Assembly: GCA_039654915.1 (NCBI GenBank)
Contig: JBDJPA010000011.1
Location: 4,712,001 to 4,776,000 of the forward strand
DNA: 64,000 bases
Direction of reading: 5' to 3'
Origin: Aquilaria yunnanensis
Lineage: Eukaryota > Streptophyta > Magnoliopsida > Malvales > Thymelaeaceae
Each line of letters opens with the position of its first letter. Positions within the stretch are counted from its first letter, which is position 1. The notes under the pieces are model-generated. The model did no database searches. It was given only the letters and a program-made list of their open reading frames with translations, and was not told the origin of the DNA. Below, piece after piece: positions 1 through 12,899 of the stretch. The position numbers were made by a program, and so were the translations under genes.

Positions 1-2453
1 ATATTAGTCCTTAAAATTTTAAAATTTACAAAATTATCCCTATAATTTACATGTTTGGTGCCTAAACTTTTAAAATTCTTTCAAAATGGTCCGTACAAAA
101 CTACACAATTAGTCCTTACGCTTTTTTAAACACATGAAATATCATTAAAGTTTCAAAAAAGACATTTAGTCACTGTTCGATAAAAAGCATTTTCTTAAGC
201 TAATAATTTTTTTTTTAAGAAACAAATCCATTTTTGTACCACTAAATCACAATTTTATAAATGACATACCAGCTGACCTTATTTACATATTGAGCGGGAT
301 GATTTGACTGGTTTTATCCCAACCCTTTTCATTTCTCCCACTTGTTCTTTATCCATTTCAGTTATATGTTTGTGGCAATGCATAAGATGGACTTTTTGTT
401 TCGAAGCATGTGTCTGATTATACTCGTCTTGACAATTAGTCACCACATACTTCTTTAATGTATGATCATAATTAACTCTAGAAGAAGCACGACACCCATA
501 TTTAGTTTCTTTTCAAGGCTTTCTTTTCCTTCCTTTTTTCTCAACCTTATGCTTGCTTCACCAGCCATTTTTGCAATACAACCATTTGCTTAGGAATGTA
601 ATTCCATTTACATAAACCTTTATATCATTTTTCCTAATTCCAAATTCCATTAAATTCATCTATTTCAAATAAAGATTGTCAATTATGTCAATGCTATCAA
701 ATTCAAATCCCATTAGTCTTCCATCTTCTATTTTCTATGAGGCTTACCAATTTTATCTACGATAATTTTCTAATCAAAATGGTCATTTTTCACCACATTT
801 TGCTCACTTGTTGTTTCAGCCTCTATTGCCATTAACACACCTAAATTAATAGAAACTTCATGTTACTACAAAGTCACAAAAATTATGATTTCTGCCTTAC
901 TAAGGAACACATTTTTATTTTTGACTACTAATTCTTGATAAAATTCTACTACATATATTTTAAGATTCAAATTTTGTAACCTCGGAATGACATTTATGTG
1001 CACAACAATGACAACTTTCACTATCAATAAAATATTTCCACGTTCAAGAATAATGGTATCATTCGCTAAATTTAGACCTTATAATGACATTTCTGTGCAC
1101 AATAATAGCTGTTATCTACTATGAATATGATATTTTGATATTCAATAATAATGATATTTATTTTTTATTGGAATCTCTAAATTCTAAATTTTAAAATTTT
1201 GTTACTACTTTACATGCTTCATTTCTTTTTTCATTATTACATTTTTTTCAACATATTATATGTTACTTTCCCTTTTCAATTCATATTCTTTCATTTCTTA
1301 CTCAAACCAAATGATGTCATACGTTTGTCTCTTTGTGTGTTGCAATGGTTCTAATTTTCATACATTTAGAATACAATTACATTTTGTACGCATTATGAAC
1401 TATATATATTGCTTAATATTCTAACTAAAGTAGTCATATGGTGGCCTATACATGCTACTCATACATTCAAACACAATGCATATGGATTCTACCTACTATG
1501 AAACATTAATATTCTTTCACTACTTTATTTTTTTATAATTCTTATGTGTTACACTAAGACAATTCATACTTTTGTTGTATTTTCATGCAAATTGATTCTC
1601 ACTTCATCCAAACTCTTTAAATCATTCAATACCTCACTAAAAAAAAAAAAGGAAAGAGAGATTTTTAAGTGAGAGAGTAAGGAAATGTTGTCGGTGTTGC
1701 AAAGAAGAGCTTAGGGTTTTTGGTTTTGCTTCAAAGGAGCTAGGTTTTGGGCTATTTCTTTAGGTGAGATGTTGGGTTTTATTAGATTTAGATTTCTTCA
1801 TCTTTAAACATCAACCTTATACCAAAAGAAAAAACTATGGTTGTTGAGGTTAAGAGTGGTTAAAGGAAAAAGAACTATGAAGCTTTAGAGGAAGAGGTTT
1901 TTGGTTTGGCTTTCTTTCTTAAGGGACCCCAAAGAAAAGGCATAAACTGAGGTTATGTGTGGCTAGTCTGCTACTTGCAAGGAGAAAAATATTTTTGAGG
2001 AAGGTGTTCTTGCCCTTTTGTCTTTTATGAAAACCTGATTCGTAGCTTTACCATGCTGGTTAAGCAAGTAGCCAAGTGTGGAAAAAGGGCATGGGGTAAC
2101 CTATAGAGCCAAAGAGGGCTCAAGAGGCATTAAAGCCGAACCTAGCTCCTAGTTGGGCAATTGGTGGTGTCATTAGTGCTTTCGTTGTATGATAATGGAT
2201 GGACTGAGCCTTGGGTGCTTGGTAGTGTGTGTGGCTGAACCTTTAAGTTTTGGCAAGGATAAGAGCTATGCCTTAGTATGGTTGTGTGTGTATTGTGATC
2301 AAGCTCAAGGGCTTGGTATGTGTGTGTTTATATGTGGTATGGGCTTCTAGGTGCATCAGGATTTGTGGGTGCCTAAGAGCATGGTAAGATGGGTGTGCCC
2401 AAGGAGCACATGGGGATAGAGAAGAAAACTTACAAGACATTGATAAGGCTATG
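1..2453. other. AT-rich intergenic DNA, no gene recognised
   Basis: I see no coding region with recognisable motifs on either strand. The stretch is AT-rich with homopolymer runs, such as the A-run near 1640. The short open frames here look random. The right edge is set by the start of the 5' LTR of the gypsy element. Confidence 0.6.
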
Positions 2454-3326
2454 TGATGGAGGACCATTAAGCTCAAAGGCTTCCAAGACATTCAAGGATC
2501 CAATAAATACAAGCACAAGACCTTTCAAAAGAACGAAGGCCAAAGAAACATAAGAGGCACTCTAAGCACTCATTCTAGTGCACTTAGAGCCTACCTTGGA
2601 GCCTCATCATGCTATTTCACAAAGTGGCCAAGTTCTATGTGTTCAGGACCTCAAGAACTTCAGATCATACAATATTATAAAGATTCAAATAAAAGGAAAA
2701 CTAGAAAGTTGGCAGGACACAGGAGCCATAAGCATGCCTAAATGACACATAAAAATGTATTGAGAGCGTCCTTAAGGGTTCTTGGGGCTAGTTTATTTTC
2801 TAGGATTTATTTTTGTTATTTTCTTACCTAGGAAGATTATTTAGCTTATTTTTAGGCCTGGGAATCAAGTTGTGGCACATGGAAAATATACTACAAGAAT
2901 TCCTTGAATTTTATTTGTTAAAAGCATGTTTTTCAAAACCTAGTTTGACTAGGATTACTTGTTTTGCTAGGTTTAGGGTTCCTAGTCCATTTAAAATTTG
3001 TTTGGCTGGTTATGCTAGCTTAGAATACTAGAAATAGGCTATGTATTTCATGATTTACACATAGATTAATAAAAATAAAAGTTACTTTGAGCAATACTCT
3101 TCTCTCTTGTTCTTTCTTAACTCCTTGGTGCACTTGTGCATAAGTTCTTCTCTTCTTTTCAAATTTCTTCTAACTTCACTTCTTCAATTTTTTCTCTCAC
3201 ATTTGATTATGTTTCTAACTTCTTTTCTTTCCCCTTTAATCAATTTCTTATTCTTGGACCAAGTTGATGGAGCATCAACTTTGGTACTTTTGGAAGTAGG
3301 ATTCATGCGCAACAAACAACCCATTA
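2454..3326 (+). repeat. 5' LTR of the gypsy element at 2454-9453
   Basis: It begins TGATGGAGGACC and ends just before the primer binding site. It matches the 3' LTR at 8604-9453 with many substitutions and small indels, which points to an old insertion. Near its end both copies have the shared stretch AACAAACAACCC. Confidence 0.9.
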
Positions 3327-3328
3327 AG

Positions 3329-3340
3329 TGGTATCAAAGT
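3329..3340 (+). other. Primer binding site (initiator tRNA-Met type)
   Basis: TGGTATCAAAGT lies two bases after the 5' LTR. Plant retroelements commonly use TGGTATCAGAGC, the complement of the 3' end of initiator tRNA-Met. This copy differs by two bases. Confidence 0.8.
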
Positions 3341-4114
3341 CATAGTTCCACAAGTAGTACCTATCTACCTTATCATTTATTTTATTTAGCTTTATTTCAT
3401 TTTATTTTTATGTTATTTCATCCATCCTAATTCCTTTTGTGCTTGTCTTTTTCAAATTTCTTTCTAAGTGTGTCCAAAGTGCCTTTATACGAGCCCTCAT
3501 TTGTTCTTTTTCATTCAAGTCATCCAAGCATCATTTTCATTTATTATTCTTTGTGTTTTGCATTTAAAATATCCATAAAATACCAAAAATAATTCATTCT
3601 TATTCTGTTTAGTTTACATCCTTGTTTATTAAGTTACTTTCTTTCAATACAAGTTACATTCTCTCACTTGTTGCAAGTTTTGATTCCATCATTTTCTCTT
3701 GCAGTAAAAGGTGGATCAACATTTTGGAAAGCCCGGTCTAGTAAGAAAATCAATAAAATCAATCAAGCAAAGGCTAGAAAAGAATTTGAAAGAATGGAAA
3801 AGCCTCAGTTTTCAACAAAACCTTAGTTGCTTGGAACCCTAATCTTTGAAAACCTTAATTTTTTGTCTATTGTTCTTTCAATCTTTCATTGGAAGAAAAT
3901 CATATTCTTGCCCTATCCTATCTTTTCAAAGTGTTTTCTAATCTGTTTTATTTCTTTTAAGAAGGATTTTGAAAGTTTTTAAAGGATTTAAAGTACTTGT
4001 GTGCTCTGAGTGAGTTGCTTTAGAACTTGAGAGTTTTGATTGTTTGAGCAACTTTCCACTAACAAATTTGAGAGAAAAAATAGTGTTTGCGATGATCTTT
4101 GCTTTCAAATTCAA

Positions 4115-5166
4115 TGTCTAAGAAAGTTAGCTGAGATATAAAGGAAGAGATGGAGGCTTCACATATGCAAGCCATACTTGACCTAAGATCCAAATTTCAA
4201 ACCATGATGGAAATGATGGAGAGAATGGAGAAGTCGTAAAGGAAACTTAAGCAAAGTGCTTCTAAAGAACCACAAAAAGGCATCCTAGGCCACCTACCTA
4301 ATGTGCCATTGAGGAGAGATCCATCTACAAGCCATGAAGTCACCAACTATGAGGAGGATGACCTTCAGAGTATGCCACCACCACCACCTAGGAGACCCAT
4401 GAGGGTCTAACTAATGAAGGATCCAAACCTCAATGAATCAAATTGCAAATTCCACCATTCAAGGGGAGGAATAACCCAAAGGCATTTCTTGATTAGGTTT
4501 CCAAAGTGGAGATGCTCTTTGATTGTTATGCTTAACCCGAGGACAAAAAGGTAAAGATTACCACTTTAGAGTTTACTGACTACACTCTTGCTTGGTGTAC
4601 TCATATCGTGAACTCTAGACAAAGAAACCATGAAGAACCCATGCAAATGTGGCAAGAGTGAGGGGGAGGTTTGTCCTAAGCTACTATAAAAAAGAGCTAC
4701 ACCAAAGGCTTCAAAGGCTCACCCAAAGGACTAAGTATGTAGAGGACTATTTCAAGGAATTAGAGGTGATCATGTTGAGAGCCAATCTAGATGAGGATCA
4801 AGATGCAACAATGACAAGATTCTTGTATGGCCTTAACTCAGACATTACCACTTTAGTAGAGTTACACCTTTGTGTGGAGCTTGAAGATGTGTTTCACGCA
4901 GCCATTTGGGTGGAAAGAGAACTCAAAAGGAAAGGGGCTACAAGGTTTTCTGCAAAAGCAAACCATAATCTGAAGCCATCTTAGAGCCATGACGGGAAGA
5001 AGAAGGAGCCAAGGAAGGGGACTTTAAGCCTAAGTATGAGACACCCTTCAAAGGCTAACGCCAAAGGCCTTCATAAAATAGTTTTAATTCTAAGTTAGAT
5101 TTAGGAATCGTGACCAACTTTGTTTTAAGTGCCAAAGTAGAGAGCATCTAGCAAAAGATTGTATGA
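4115..5166 (+). pseudogene. Gag polyprotein remnant (gypsy element)
   Basis: Gag forms the virus-like particle of the element. A coiled, Met/Glu-rich N-terminus starts near 4115 and is broken by stops. The Retrotrans_gag core is open at 4649-4984, with the typical run YYKKELHQRLQRLTQ followed by YVEDYFKELE. A CCHC zinc knuckle (CFKCQSREHLAKDC) is encoded at about 5118-5160. It fits CX2CX4HX4C, so the RNA-binding finger survives although the frame is interrupted. Confidence 0.85.
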
Positions 5167-5820
5167 ATCAAAGAACCATGGTGCTCAATGATATGAGAGA
5201 GATAGTCACAGATGAAAGTGATGGAGAAGAGAATGAAGAGCCAATCATGGATGATGTGCCCAAGATAGACTTTATGGATGAAGGAGTTACACTTGCGGCA
5301 AGGAGAGCCTTGACTACGTACATTAAGAAGGACAATGATCAAAGGGAGAACATCTTCCATACTTGGTGTTGTATTGGAGGAAAGATATGTAGCATGATTA
5401 TAGATAGAGAAAGTTGTACTAATGTTGTTAGTACCATTTTGGTTAAGAAGTTGCAGTTACCTACCACAAGACACTCAAGATATTACAAGCTTTAATGGCT
5501 AAACAATGAGTATGAAGTGAAGGTGACCAAGCAAGTCAAGGTAGCTTTCAAGATTGAGAGATTTAAAGATGAAGTGCTTTGTGGTGTTGTCCCTATAGAG
5601 TAAGTCATATTCTTTTGGGAAGGTTGTGGCAATATGATAGAAGAATCACTCATGATGGATTCAAGAACAGATACCTTTTCCAATTCAAAGACAAAACCAT
5701 CACATTGGCGCCATTACCACCACAACAAGTCATGGAGGAAAAAATCAATGATAGAAAAAAAACAGATGAGGGCTTGAGTAAAAAGGAAAAAGTTGAAAGA
5801 TTAAAAGAGAGATGTTAGGT
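5167..5820 (+). pseudogene. Aspartic protease region of gypsy pol, decayed
   Basis: The retropepsin cuts the Gag-Pol polyprotein. The segment around 5370-5480 reads IIDRESCTNVVS, where plant gypsy elements usually have a DxGS/DGGS active site followed by CTNV. The aspartate remains but the two glycines are lost, so activity is unlikely. A stop follows at 5493-5495. A further frame at 5579-5818 resembles the linker between protease and RT. Confidence 0.7.
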
Positions 5821-5999
5821 GAGTGACCATGAGGGGAAAAAGAGTGTTGAGAGTTCTTGAGATAAAAATAGATAGAAGAAAATAGAGCTTGATAATGAAA
5901 ATGAGTGATGTGAGGAAAACCCTTCAAGCACAAAAGCTAGTGCTTTTTTTACTTTACAAAGAAACTTTCTTTTATCTAGTGACCTTACTAACAAACTTT

Positions 6000-6785
6000 A
6001 TAGTGTTATTGTTTCTTTGTTGAAGGACTTTGAGGATGTGTTTCTCAGGGAGCCAAGAAGGTTACCACTAATAAGGGGCATTGAACATCAAATAGACCTA
6101 ATTCCTAGTGCTTCTATTCCATACAAGCCAGCTTATAGAAGCAACCTAAAGGAGACCAATGAGATTCAAAGGCAAGTTAAAGACTTACTTTTCAAAGGTT
6201 ATGTGAGGGAGAGCTTGAGTCCTTATGTTGTGCCTATGATACTAGTGCTAAAGAAAAATGGTACATGGAGGATGTGTATGGATTGTAGGCCCGTCAACAA
6301 GATGACTATAAAGTATAGACATCTTATTCCTAGATTAGATAACATGATAGATCAATTACATGATCCCATAATATTTTCTAAGGTTGATCTTAAAAGTGGT
6401 TATCATCAAATTAGGATAAAAGAAGGGGATGAATGGAAGACTGCCTTTATATAAGTGGTCAGTCATATCATTTGGTTTATCTAATGCTCCTAGTACCTTT
6501 ATGAGGCTCATGAATCATGTTTTAAGAGAGTTCATTGGGAAATTTATGGTTGTTTACTTTAATGATATCTTAGTGTATAGTAAAAGTTTGCATGAATATG
6601 TTATGCATCTAAGCCATGTGTTTAAGACTTTAAAAGCACAAAAACTATTTGCCAATATTAATAAATATTCTTTTTGTACTAACCGCGTTATCTTTCTTGG
6701 TTTTGTTACAAACTCAAAAGGTGTAGAGGTTAATCAAGAAAAGGTAAGGGCTATTCAAGAATGGCTAACCCTATTGTCTGTTTAA
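6000..6785 (+). pseudogene. Reverse transcriptase of the gypsy element, frameshifted
   Basis: The RT copies the element RNA into DNA. Frame one (6017-6454) holds the fingers/palm start, including KVDLKSGYHQIRIKEGD with the first catalytic Asp. Frame two (6429-6785) continues with FGLSNAPSTFMRLMNHVL and the thumb. The two overlap in different frames, so one frameshift lies near 6440. The catalytic box reads YFND where YxDD is required, so one essential Asp is Asn. A stop ends the frame at 6783-6785. Confidence 0.88.
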
Positions 6786-7330
6786 GAGGTAAGATCTTTT
6801 CATAGACTTGCTAAATTTTATAGGAGGTTTGTAAAAGATTTCTCAAGCACTGTTGCACCTTTAAATGAATTGATAAAGAAGAATATAGGTTTTAAATGGG
6901 AGAGAGCACAAGAAGATGTATTTAGAACACTTAAGCACAAGTTGAGTAATGCACATATCTTAGCTTTACCTGATTTTTATAAGAATTTTGAGATTGAATG
7001 TGAAGCATGTGGACATGGTATTAGAGTTATTTTGATGCAGGAAGGAAGGCTCATGACTTACTTTAGTGAAAAGCTAAGTGGAGCTACCTTAAACTATCTC
7101 ATATATGATAAAAACTTGTATGCCTTAGTAAGAGCTCTTGAAACCTGGCAACATTACTTATGGCCAAAGGAATTCTTTATCCACATGGACCACCAATCCT
7201 TGAAGTACTTAAAGAGCCAATAGAGGTTGGATAGAATGCATGCAAGGTGGGTAGAATTCATAAAGACCTTTCCATACTGCATCAAGTATAAGCAAGGTAA
7301 GGAAAACATTATGGTTGATGCATATGAAGA
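6786..7330 (+). pseudogene. RNase H domain of gypsy pol, decayed
   Basis: The domain removes the RNA strand during reverse transcription. It follows the RT thumb ([20 protein letters not shown]). The open part at 6870-7223 has [18 protein letters not shown], then [18 protein letters not shown] and [20 protein letters not shown], all standard for the gypsy RT-RNase H connection. Stops occur at 6783 and 7221-7223. Confidence 0.8.
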
Positions 7331-7529
7331 AGGTATGTTCTCCTTTCTTCTTTATATGCTCAATTTTTAGGTCTTGAATACTTGAAGGACTTATATGAGA
7401 ATGATTCTGACTTTGGTGATCTATATGTTAATGTGCACATTCAGGTTTTGACAAGTACTTTAGAGATGATGATTTTCTTTTCAAGCAAGATAAGTTGTGC
7501 ATACCTAAGCATTCTTTAATATCTTTGCT

Positions 7530-8590
7530 AGTTTAGGAAACCCATAGAGGAGGTTTAATGGGACACTTTAAAAAACCTTAAGTATGCTAAAAGAGAAGTT
7601 TAATTGGCCAAAGATGCAATCTGATGTTGAAAGACTATGTGCTAGTTGTCTCGAGTGTAAAAAGCCTATGTCAAAACTAAACCTTTATGGACTTTATACT
7701 TCATTACCTATTCCCACTCATCCTTGGATTGATATTTTTATGGATTTCATTATATCACTTCTTCAAACAAAGAATAGGAAGGACTCAATCTTTATGATTG
7801 TGTATATATTCTTAAAGATGGCATACTTTATTCCACATCACAAAATGGATGACGTCGTGCATATTACTAATGTCTTTTCCCAAGAAATTGTAAGATTGCA
7901 TACACTTCCAAGAACCATTATAAGTGGCTGAGATGTGAAATTCCTTGGTCACTTTTAGAGAGTTTTGTGGAGCAAGTTAGGTGTTAAACTTATGTTCTTT
8001 ACAACTTGTGATCCACAAACTGATAGCCAAACTGAGGTAACAAATAGAAATTTAATTACTCTTTGAAATCCATTGTTCAAAAGAACTTGAAAACTTGGGA
8101 AGAAGCTTTGCCTCATGTTGAATTTGCTTGTAATAAGGTAGTGCACAAAACCACCTGGTATTCACCATGTGAAATTGTTTATGGTTTTAATCCACTAACC
8201 GCTATGGATTTGGTGTCTTTCCCTTTAAGCCAAATTTCTAGTGTAAATGGTACTAAGAAGGCTAAGATGGTTAGGGCATTGCATGATAAAGTGAGACTGC
8301 AAAATGAAAAGAAGACTCAAAATACACAACCCAAGCACACAAAAGAAAAAAGAAAATGACCTTTAAGCCCAGAGATTGGGTTTAGGTTCATATGAGGAAA
8401 GAGAGGTTTTCTAACCAAAGGAAGTCTAAGTTTCAATCTCAAGGAGATGGACTTTTCTAAGCGCTAGAAAAAATCAATGACAATGACAACAAAGTAGACT
8501 TAAGAGGTGAGCACAATAAGAGTATAACTTTCAATGTTTCTAACATATCTTTGTTTGATGTATGTGATGATTTGAGGACAAATCTTTTTT
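7530..8590 (+). pseudogene. Integrase of the gypsy element, decayed
   Basis: Integrase joins the cDNA to the host chromosome. Remains of the HHCC finger are visible: THRGG near 7540, then CASCLEC in the frame 7584-7931. The catalytic core has MDFI (first Asp, near 7742), DVKFLGHF (second Asp, after a stop at about 7930) and [10 protein letters not shown] (Glu, near 8030). The C-terminal part (8063-8359) includes HVEFACNKVVHKTTWYSP. Frames are broken at least at 7929 and around 8060. Confidence 0.85.
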
Positions 8591-8603
8591 AGGAAGGGGG
8601 AGA
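8591..8603 (+). other. Polypurine tract
   Basis: AGGAAGGGGGAGA sits directly before the 3' LTR, where second-strand DNA synthesis is primed in LTR retrotransposons. Confidence 0.85.
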
Positions 8604-9453
8604 TGGTGGATGACCATCAAGCTTAGAGACTTCCAAGACATTCAAGGACCCATTGAAGTTAAGCACATGACCTATCACAAGGAAGAAGGCCAAAGAAACA
8701 TAAGAGGCACTCTAACCACTCATCCTAGTGCACTTGGAACTTATCTTGGAGCCTCATCATGTCATTTCATAAAGTGGCCAAGTTCTATAATACAATATTA
8801 TGAAGAGTCAAGTGGAAGGAATCCTAGAAAGCTGGCTGGGCATAGGAGGCACAAGTATGAACCCTAAATAACACATAATAGCGTGCCTGAGAGCACCATT
8901 AAGGGTTTTTTGGCCCAGTTTGTTTCTAGGCTTTATTTTTATTATTTTCTTACTTAGGATGATTATTTAGCTTACTTTTAGGACTGGGAATTAGGTTGTG
9001 GCACATGAAAAATATGCTACATGAATTCCTTGAGTTTTTGTGTTAAAAGCGTGTTTTTCAAAACCTAGTTTGACTGAGATTATTTCTTTTGCTAGGTTTA
9101 AGGTTCCTAGTCCATTTAAACTTTGTATGGTTGGTTACTCTAGCTTAGAATAATATAAATAGGCTATGTATTTCATGTTTTACACATAGATTAATAAGAA
9201 TACAAATTGCTTTGAGCAATATTCTTCTCTCTTGTTCTTTTTCAACTCCTTGGTGCACTTGTGCACAAGTTCTTCTTTTCTTTTCAAATTTCTTCTAAAT
9301 TATCTTCTTTAATTCTTTCTCTCACCTTTGATTTTGTTTCTAACTTCCTTTCTTTCTCCCTCGATCAATTTTTTATTCTTGGACCAAGTTGGCGAAACAT
9401 CAATTCAAGTACTCTTTGGAACTAAGGATCCATGGGCAACAAACAACCCGTCA
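8604..9453 (+). repeat. 3' LTR of the gypsy element at 2454-9453
   Basis: It starts TGGTGGATGACC after the polypurine tract and ends CCCGTCA. A TATA-like box TATAAATA lies at 9154-9161, a plausible core promoter in the LTR. The copy is 23 bp shorter than the 5' LTR. Confidence 0.9.
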
Positions 9454-9459
9454 CTATAA

Positions 9460-9840
9460 TTCTTTAGTGTGACTACTGGTGGGAGGAGGAGCGAACAATT
9501 TTAAAACATCTGAAAGTTTTGCAAACCACTTCATGATGCTTATTTTAGACCGTAAAGTGATGCCCTCAATTGAAAAACTCACTTTTCTTTTTCCTTTAGA
9601 TACCCAGGTGGTGGTTGCATATAAATCCCCTTATGTAAATCTCATGTAGAAAGGCATTGTGGATGCCAAGCTGATGAAATTCCTTATTTTTCATGGTTGC
9701 AATGGCTAGCAAGCATAAAAAGGTTGTCAACTTAGCCAATGGTGTGAAGGCCTTAATATTATCAAATGTTTCAATATGTGTGAAGCCCTTTGCCACCAAC
9801 CTTACTTTGTATCTCTATTTGTCATGAACATAATGTTCAC
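9460..9840 (-). pseudogene. Orphan Ty1/copia reverse transcriptase fragment
   Basis: The minus-strand frame 9596-9799, extended to about 9835, reads RYKVRLVAKGFTHIE, then FTPLAKLTTFLCLLAIA and NAFLHE. These are hallmarks of the N-terminal part of the copia RT (RVT_2). Nothing else of a copia element is seen beside it. It lies outside the element at 11666-15259, so it is a separate, truncated relic. Confidence 0.8.
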
Positions 9841-11665
9841 AAGAGAGAGATCTAAAACCTTTCTAACTTAATTGTAAGGGCACAGTCATCAGGTGTAGTG
9901 TAGCAAATAGGGGTCGTTCCCATGAGGATATTGACTTGGTTGTTTGAAGAGAAGTTTGACCTATGCTAGTCCTATGTATAACTAAACTACTTAAATTTAG
10001 GCTTACTTAATAAAGAAACAACTCAATAAATGAAAATAAGAATTATAAAAGATGGAATTTTAAAGCACTAACTTGCTCAATTTATTGTGAGATTTTACTT
10101 ACTTGGAAAGATAAAACCTTCTCTCTACTTAGCCTAGGAAGGTTTATTTCTAACTCAAGATTAGGCAAAATGTGGTTTAAGTCATAAACCCTAAAATTGA
10201 CCTAATAACCTAGGAGTTAATCTCTTACCTCTTACAATCCAATATGGTTACCCCCATTTTCTACTTTACAGATTTTTTCAAGCATTAAGTGAGATTATGG
10301 CATGTCCAAGGGTAATCGATGATTGCATATGGCATCTGAGCTTAAAAACAACCAAACAAGCATCAAGCATCATGGATGAACATCATTCATCACATTATGC
10401 TAGAAATATAAATACTTTGCAATCGAGAAAGATAATCATAAAACTACTCCATAATCATTTAGCAATAATAAACATGTTTCAACCCATAAAATACATAACA
10501 ACTATTCTAGAGTAGAAAAGCTCTAATTTGTAGAGGACACCATTTTTTAACCTTGATCTCCAAGCCTTCAATTAGCTCGTACTTGAGCCTCCTTAGCTAT
10601 CTCCTCAAGAACAAGGCAAATAATGCTTAACTAAGATGTAAGAGATAAAACAATGAATAGAAGAGTACCTAAATCTAAATAAGAGTTAAGTCTATGTGAG
10701 ATGTGAGAAGTATGGTCTATGTTGTAAAACTAGGAGAGGATGTGGTATATATAGAACAATGGTATAGGGTCCAATTTTTGGATAAGATCAAAGGGTCTAT
10801 TGTAATGAAAGTGTAAGATTTAAAATAAAGTGTAAGGGATTATTTGTTGTTGCCTAAGATGGTGCTGCTATTCCACACATCACCAGTATACAGTTGTTGA
10901 ACATGTAGTAAAGACAGTGAGACCAGGTCATATCCATAGGGATTATGAGGTAAAGAAAACTAAGCTAGCTAAGATATGTGACATAAGACTAAAGGAAGTT
11001 GAGTGCTTGAATTAAACATAAGTGAAGAATGATTAACATACTTAACTACTTGCAACCATTGAACTACTTCCAATTGATTTCTAATGAAAACTAACACTAT
11101 CTACTACTTGTGACAATTAACCAAATAACAATTAACAAATCTTGATTTGTTCTTTCAAGCAGATGCAGTGTCGTCTAAAGTAGCTTCAATCTTTTGGTCA
11201 GGGAGGTTAAAAGAACAAACGCGACAGTGGTGGACGGAATTTATAGATGATTAATGTTTTGCAGAATAATTTTACTCACTTATCTGATTACCTCCACCTG
11301 TTTTCTTTTTAGCTTCAAGGTATGCAATAAAAGCCAAGAAACCTACCCAATTATGAATTAGTTGTCGTTTAAATGTGTCATTAATGGAGAATCGTCATAC
11401 ATGCATTTGGTGCTCAAAACATCGAATGGAAAAGAGAGAAAAATTGCCCAACTTTTAAATAAAGAAATAAACAAGCCGTGCCCGAATTAGCAGAAGATCT
11501 ATAGGCTTCACACGGGTTCCCTTCCAACTCCATTGCTATAAATAAAAAAAGCCTAAAATAAGACACTTCAAAAGTCTGTAAGGGAACAAAAGAAAAGATA
11601 GTGGATGTGAGACAATCCAATAACACTATCCCAGCAAGTTTGCGAATGGAGAGGATAAGTGGCAT
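9841..11665. other. Non-coding DNA, probably old repeats
   Basis: No coding motifs are found. Two segments, around 9885-9970 and 10890-10960, share a loose layout (a GTAGT... stretch followed by CCCATGAGGAT or CCATAGGGATT). They may be relics of one repeat family. The edges do not allow a call. Confidence 0.45.
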
Positions 11666-12133
11666 TGTTGGAGAAATATTGATGCTGAAACACCATGAAC
11701 CACAAGAACGTAAACCCGAGATGTGTAAACACTATCCGTAAGAATTATAGTTTACAACTGTCTAAAATGTGTAGGAGATCAGGTCTGTGAAAATTCCCCA
11801 AGATATAACTAGTCTTCCAAATTGCGTGCACTCGTAATCGGGAAACTTAAGGAATTAGCAGAAAGAGCTGAACCAGCAATGACTAAGAACAAAAGTGTTT
11901 TGAGGGAAAAGAGAAAGCTCAAGTTGTGTACAAGAAACTAGTGAAATGAGTTCATGTATTTATAGGAAGTGAAGAGGGAGAGACACCCTTTATAAGCAAC
12001 GTGGGATAAACAATGTATACTAAGTGAATGGAGAGACATGCATTTTCGAAGCAATGTGAGATAAAGAAACATTCTTAAGGTTTTACCCAATGTGGGATAA
12101 TTATGCATTTTGAAATACACTTTATATACAACA
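11666..12133 (-). repeat. 3' LTR of the copia element
   Basis: On the minus strand it starts TGTTGTATATAAA at 12133 and ends CAACA at 11666. A TATAAATA box on the minus strand (plus 11957-11964) is a likely promoter. It is 30 bp longer than its partner, mainly by extra sequence near 11800-11840. Confidence 0.9.
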
Positions 12134-12899
12134 ATCCTCCACATATTTTAAAAGGCAATAATTCAAGGTTTCTTGCTGGTTTCAAACTCAAGAATACAAC
12201 ATATCGTGGCTAGTGTCTATTAGGCTATGAACCAGTCCTAAAGCCAATGAAGCTTAACTTACAGAGTACTTAGTGAAACTTATAGCTTCTATGAACAAAA
12301 TACCCTTTTGTAAATTAAGTGATTTATTGTTGACATTGCATCCCCACAATTTCTACTGTTCATCACAGTATTGCGCTTATCGGCCATATGTGTGTCCTGG
12401 TTTTCATGAGTACTTTAGAGATTCCACCACAAGTCTTATAGGAGCGTCTTCACTTTTACACATTCCATCAAGTGTATACTGCATAAATATACTACCTATT
12501 ATGGCTTATGTGAATCATTAAGAGCTTTTATTCATCCTCAAATAAATGCAGTTTTGCATTATCTACATCATACGAGGGACTTTAAGAAAAGATTTTGATA
12601 ATGCTTCTAGGTCTAACAGTGACTTGTTATTACTCATATGAACCTAATTCATAGAATCTCCAATCGTATAGGTTGGGTTACCATCACTATTGACTCAAGT
12701 TGGCAACAATCCCATTCCCCTCGATGTTTTATATATCATTTTCCTTCCCAGAGGTTTAATCAGAGGATCAGCCAAATTTACTTCTGACTTCACATAATCG
12801 ATCAATATAACACCATCATTAAATAGCTGCTTTACAACAACCTGTCTTAACTAACTGTGTCTACTTTTTCCATTACAAGTTTTATTTTTTGCAATTACT

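Larger units (their letters stand above)
2454..9453 (+). mobile_element. Ty3/gypsy LTR retrotransposon, full length but decayed
   Basis: The element runs LTR - primer binding site - gag - protease - RT - RNase H - integrase - polypurine tract - LTR. This order is that of Ty3/gypsy. The two LTRs (873 and 850 bp) are clearly alike over their whole length. The flanks carry a 5-bp target duplication with one mismatch, CTATG at 2449-2453 and CTATA at 9454-9458. The coding part is broken by many stops and frameshifts, so it cannot move by itself. I see no chromodomain after the integrase, but decay there prevents a firm lineage call. The Gag and RT style fits a chromovirus-type plant element; this is inference. 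Confidence 0.92.
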
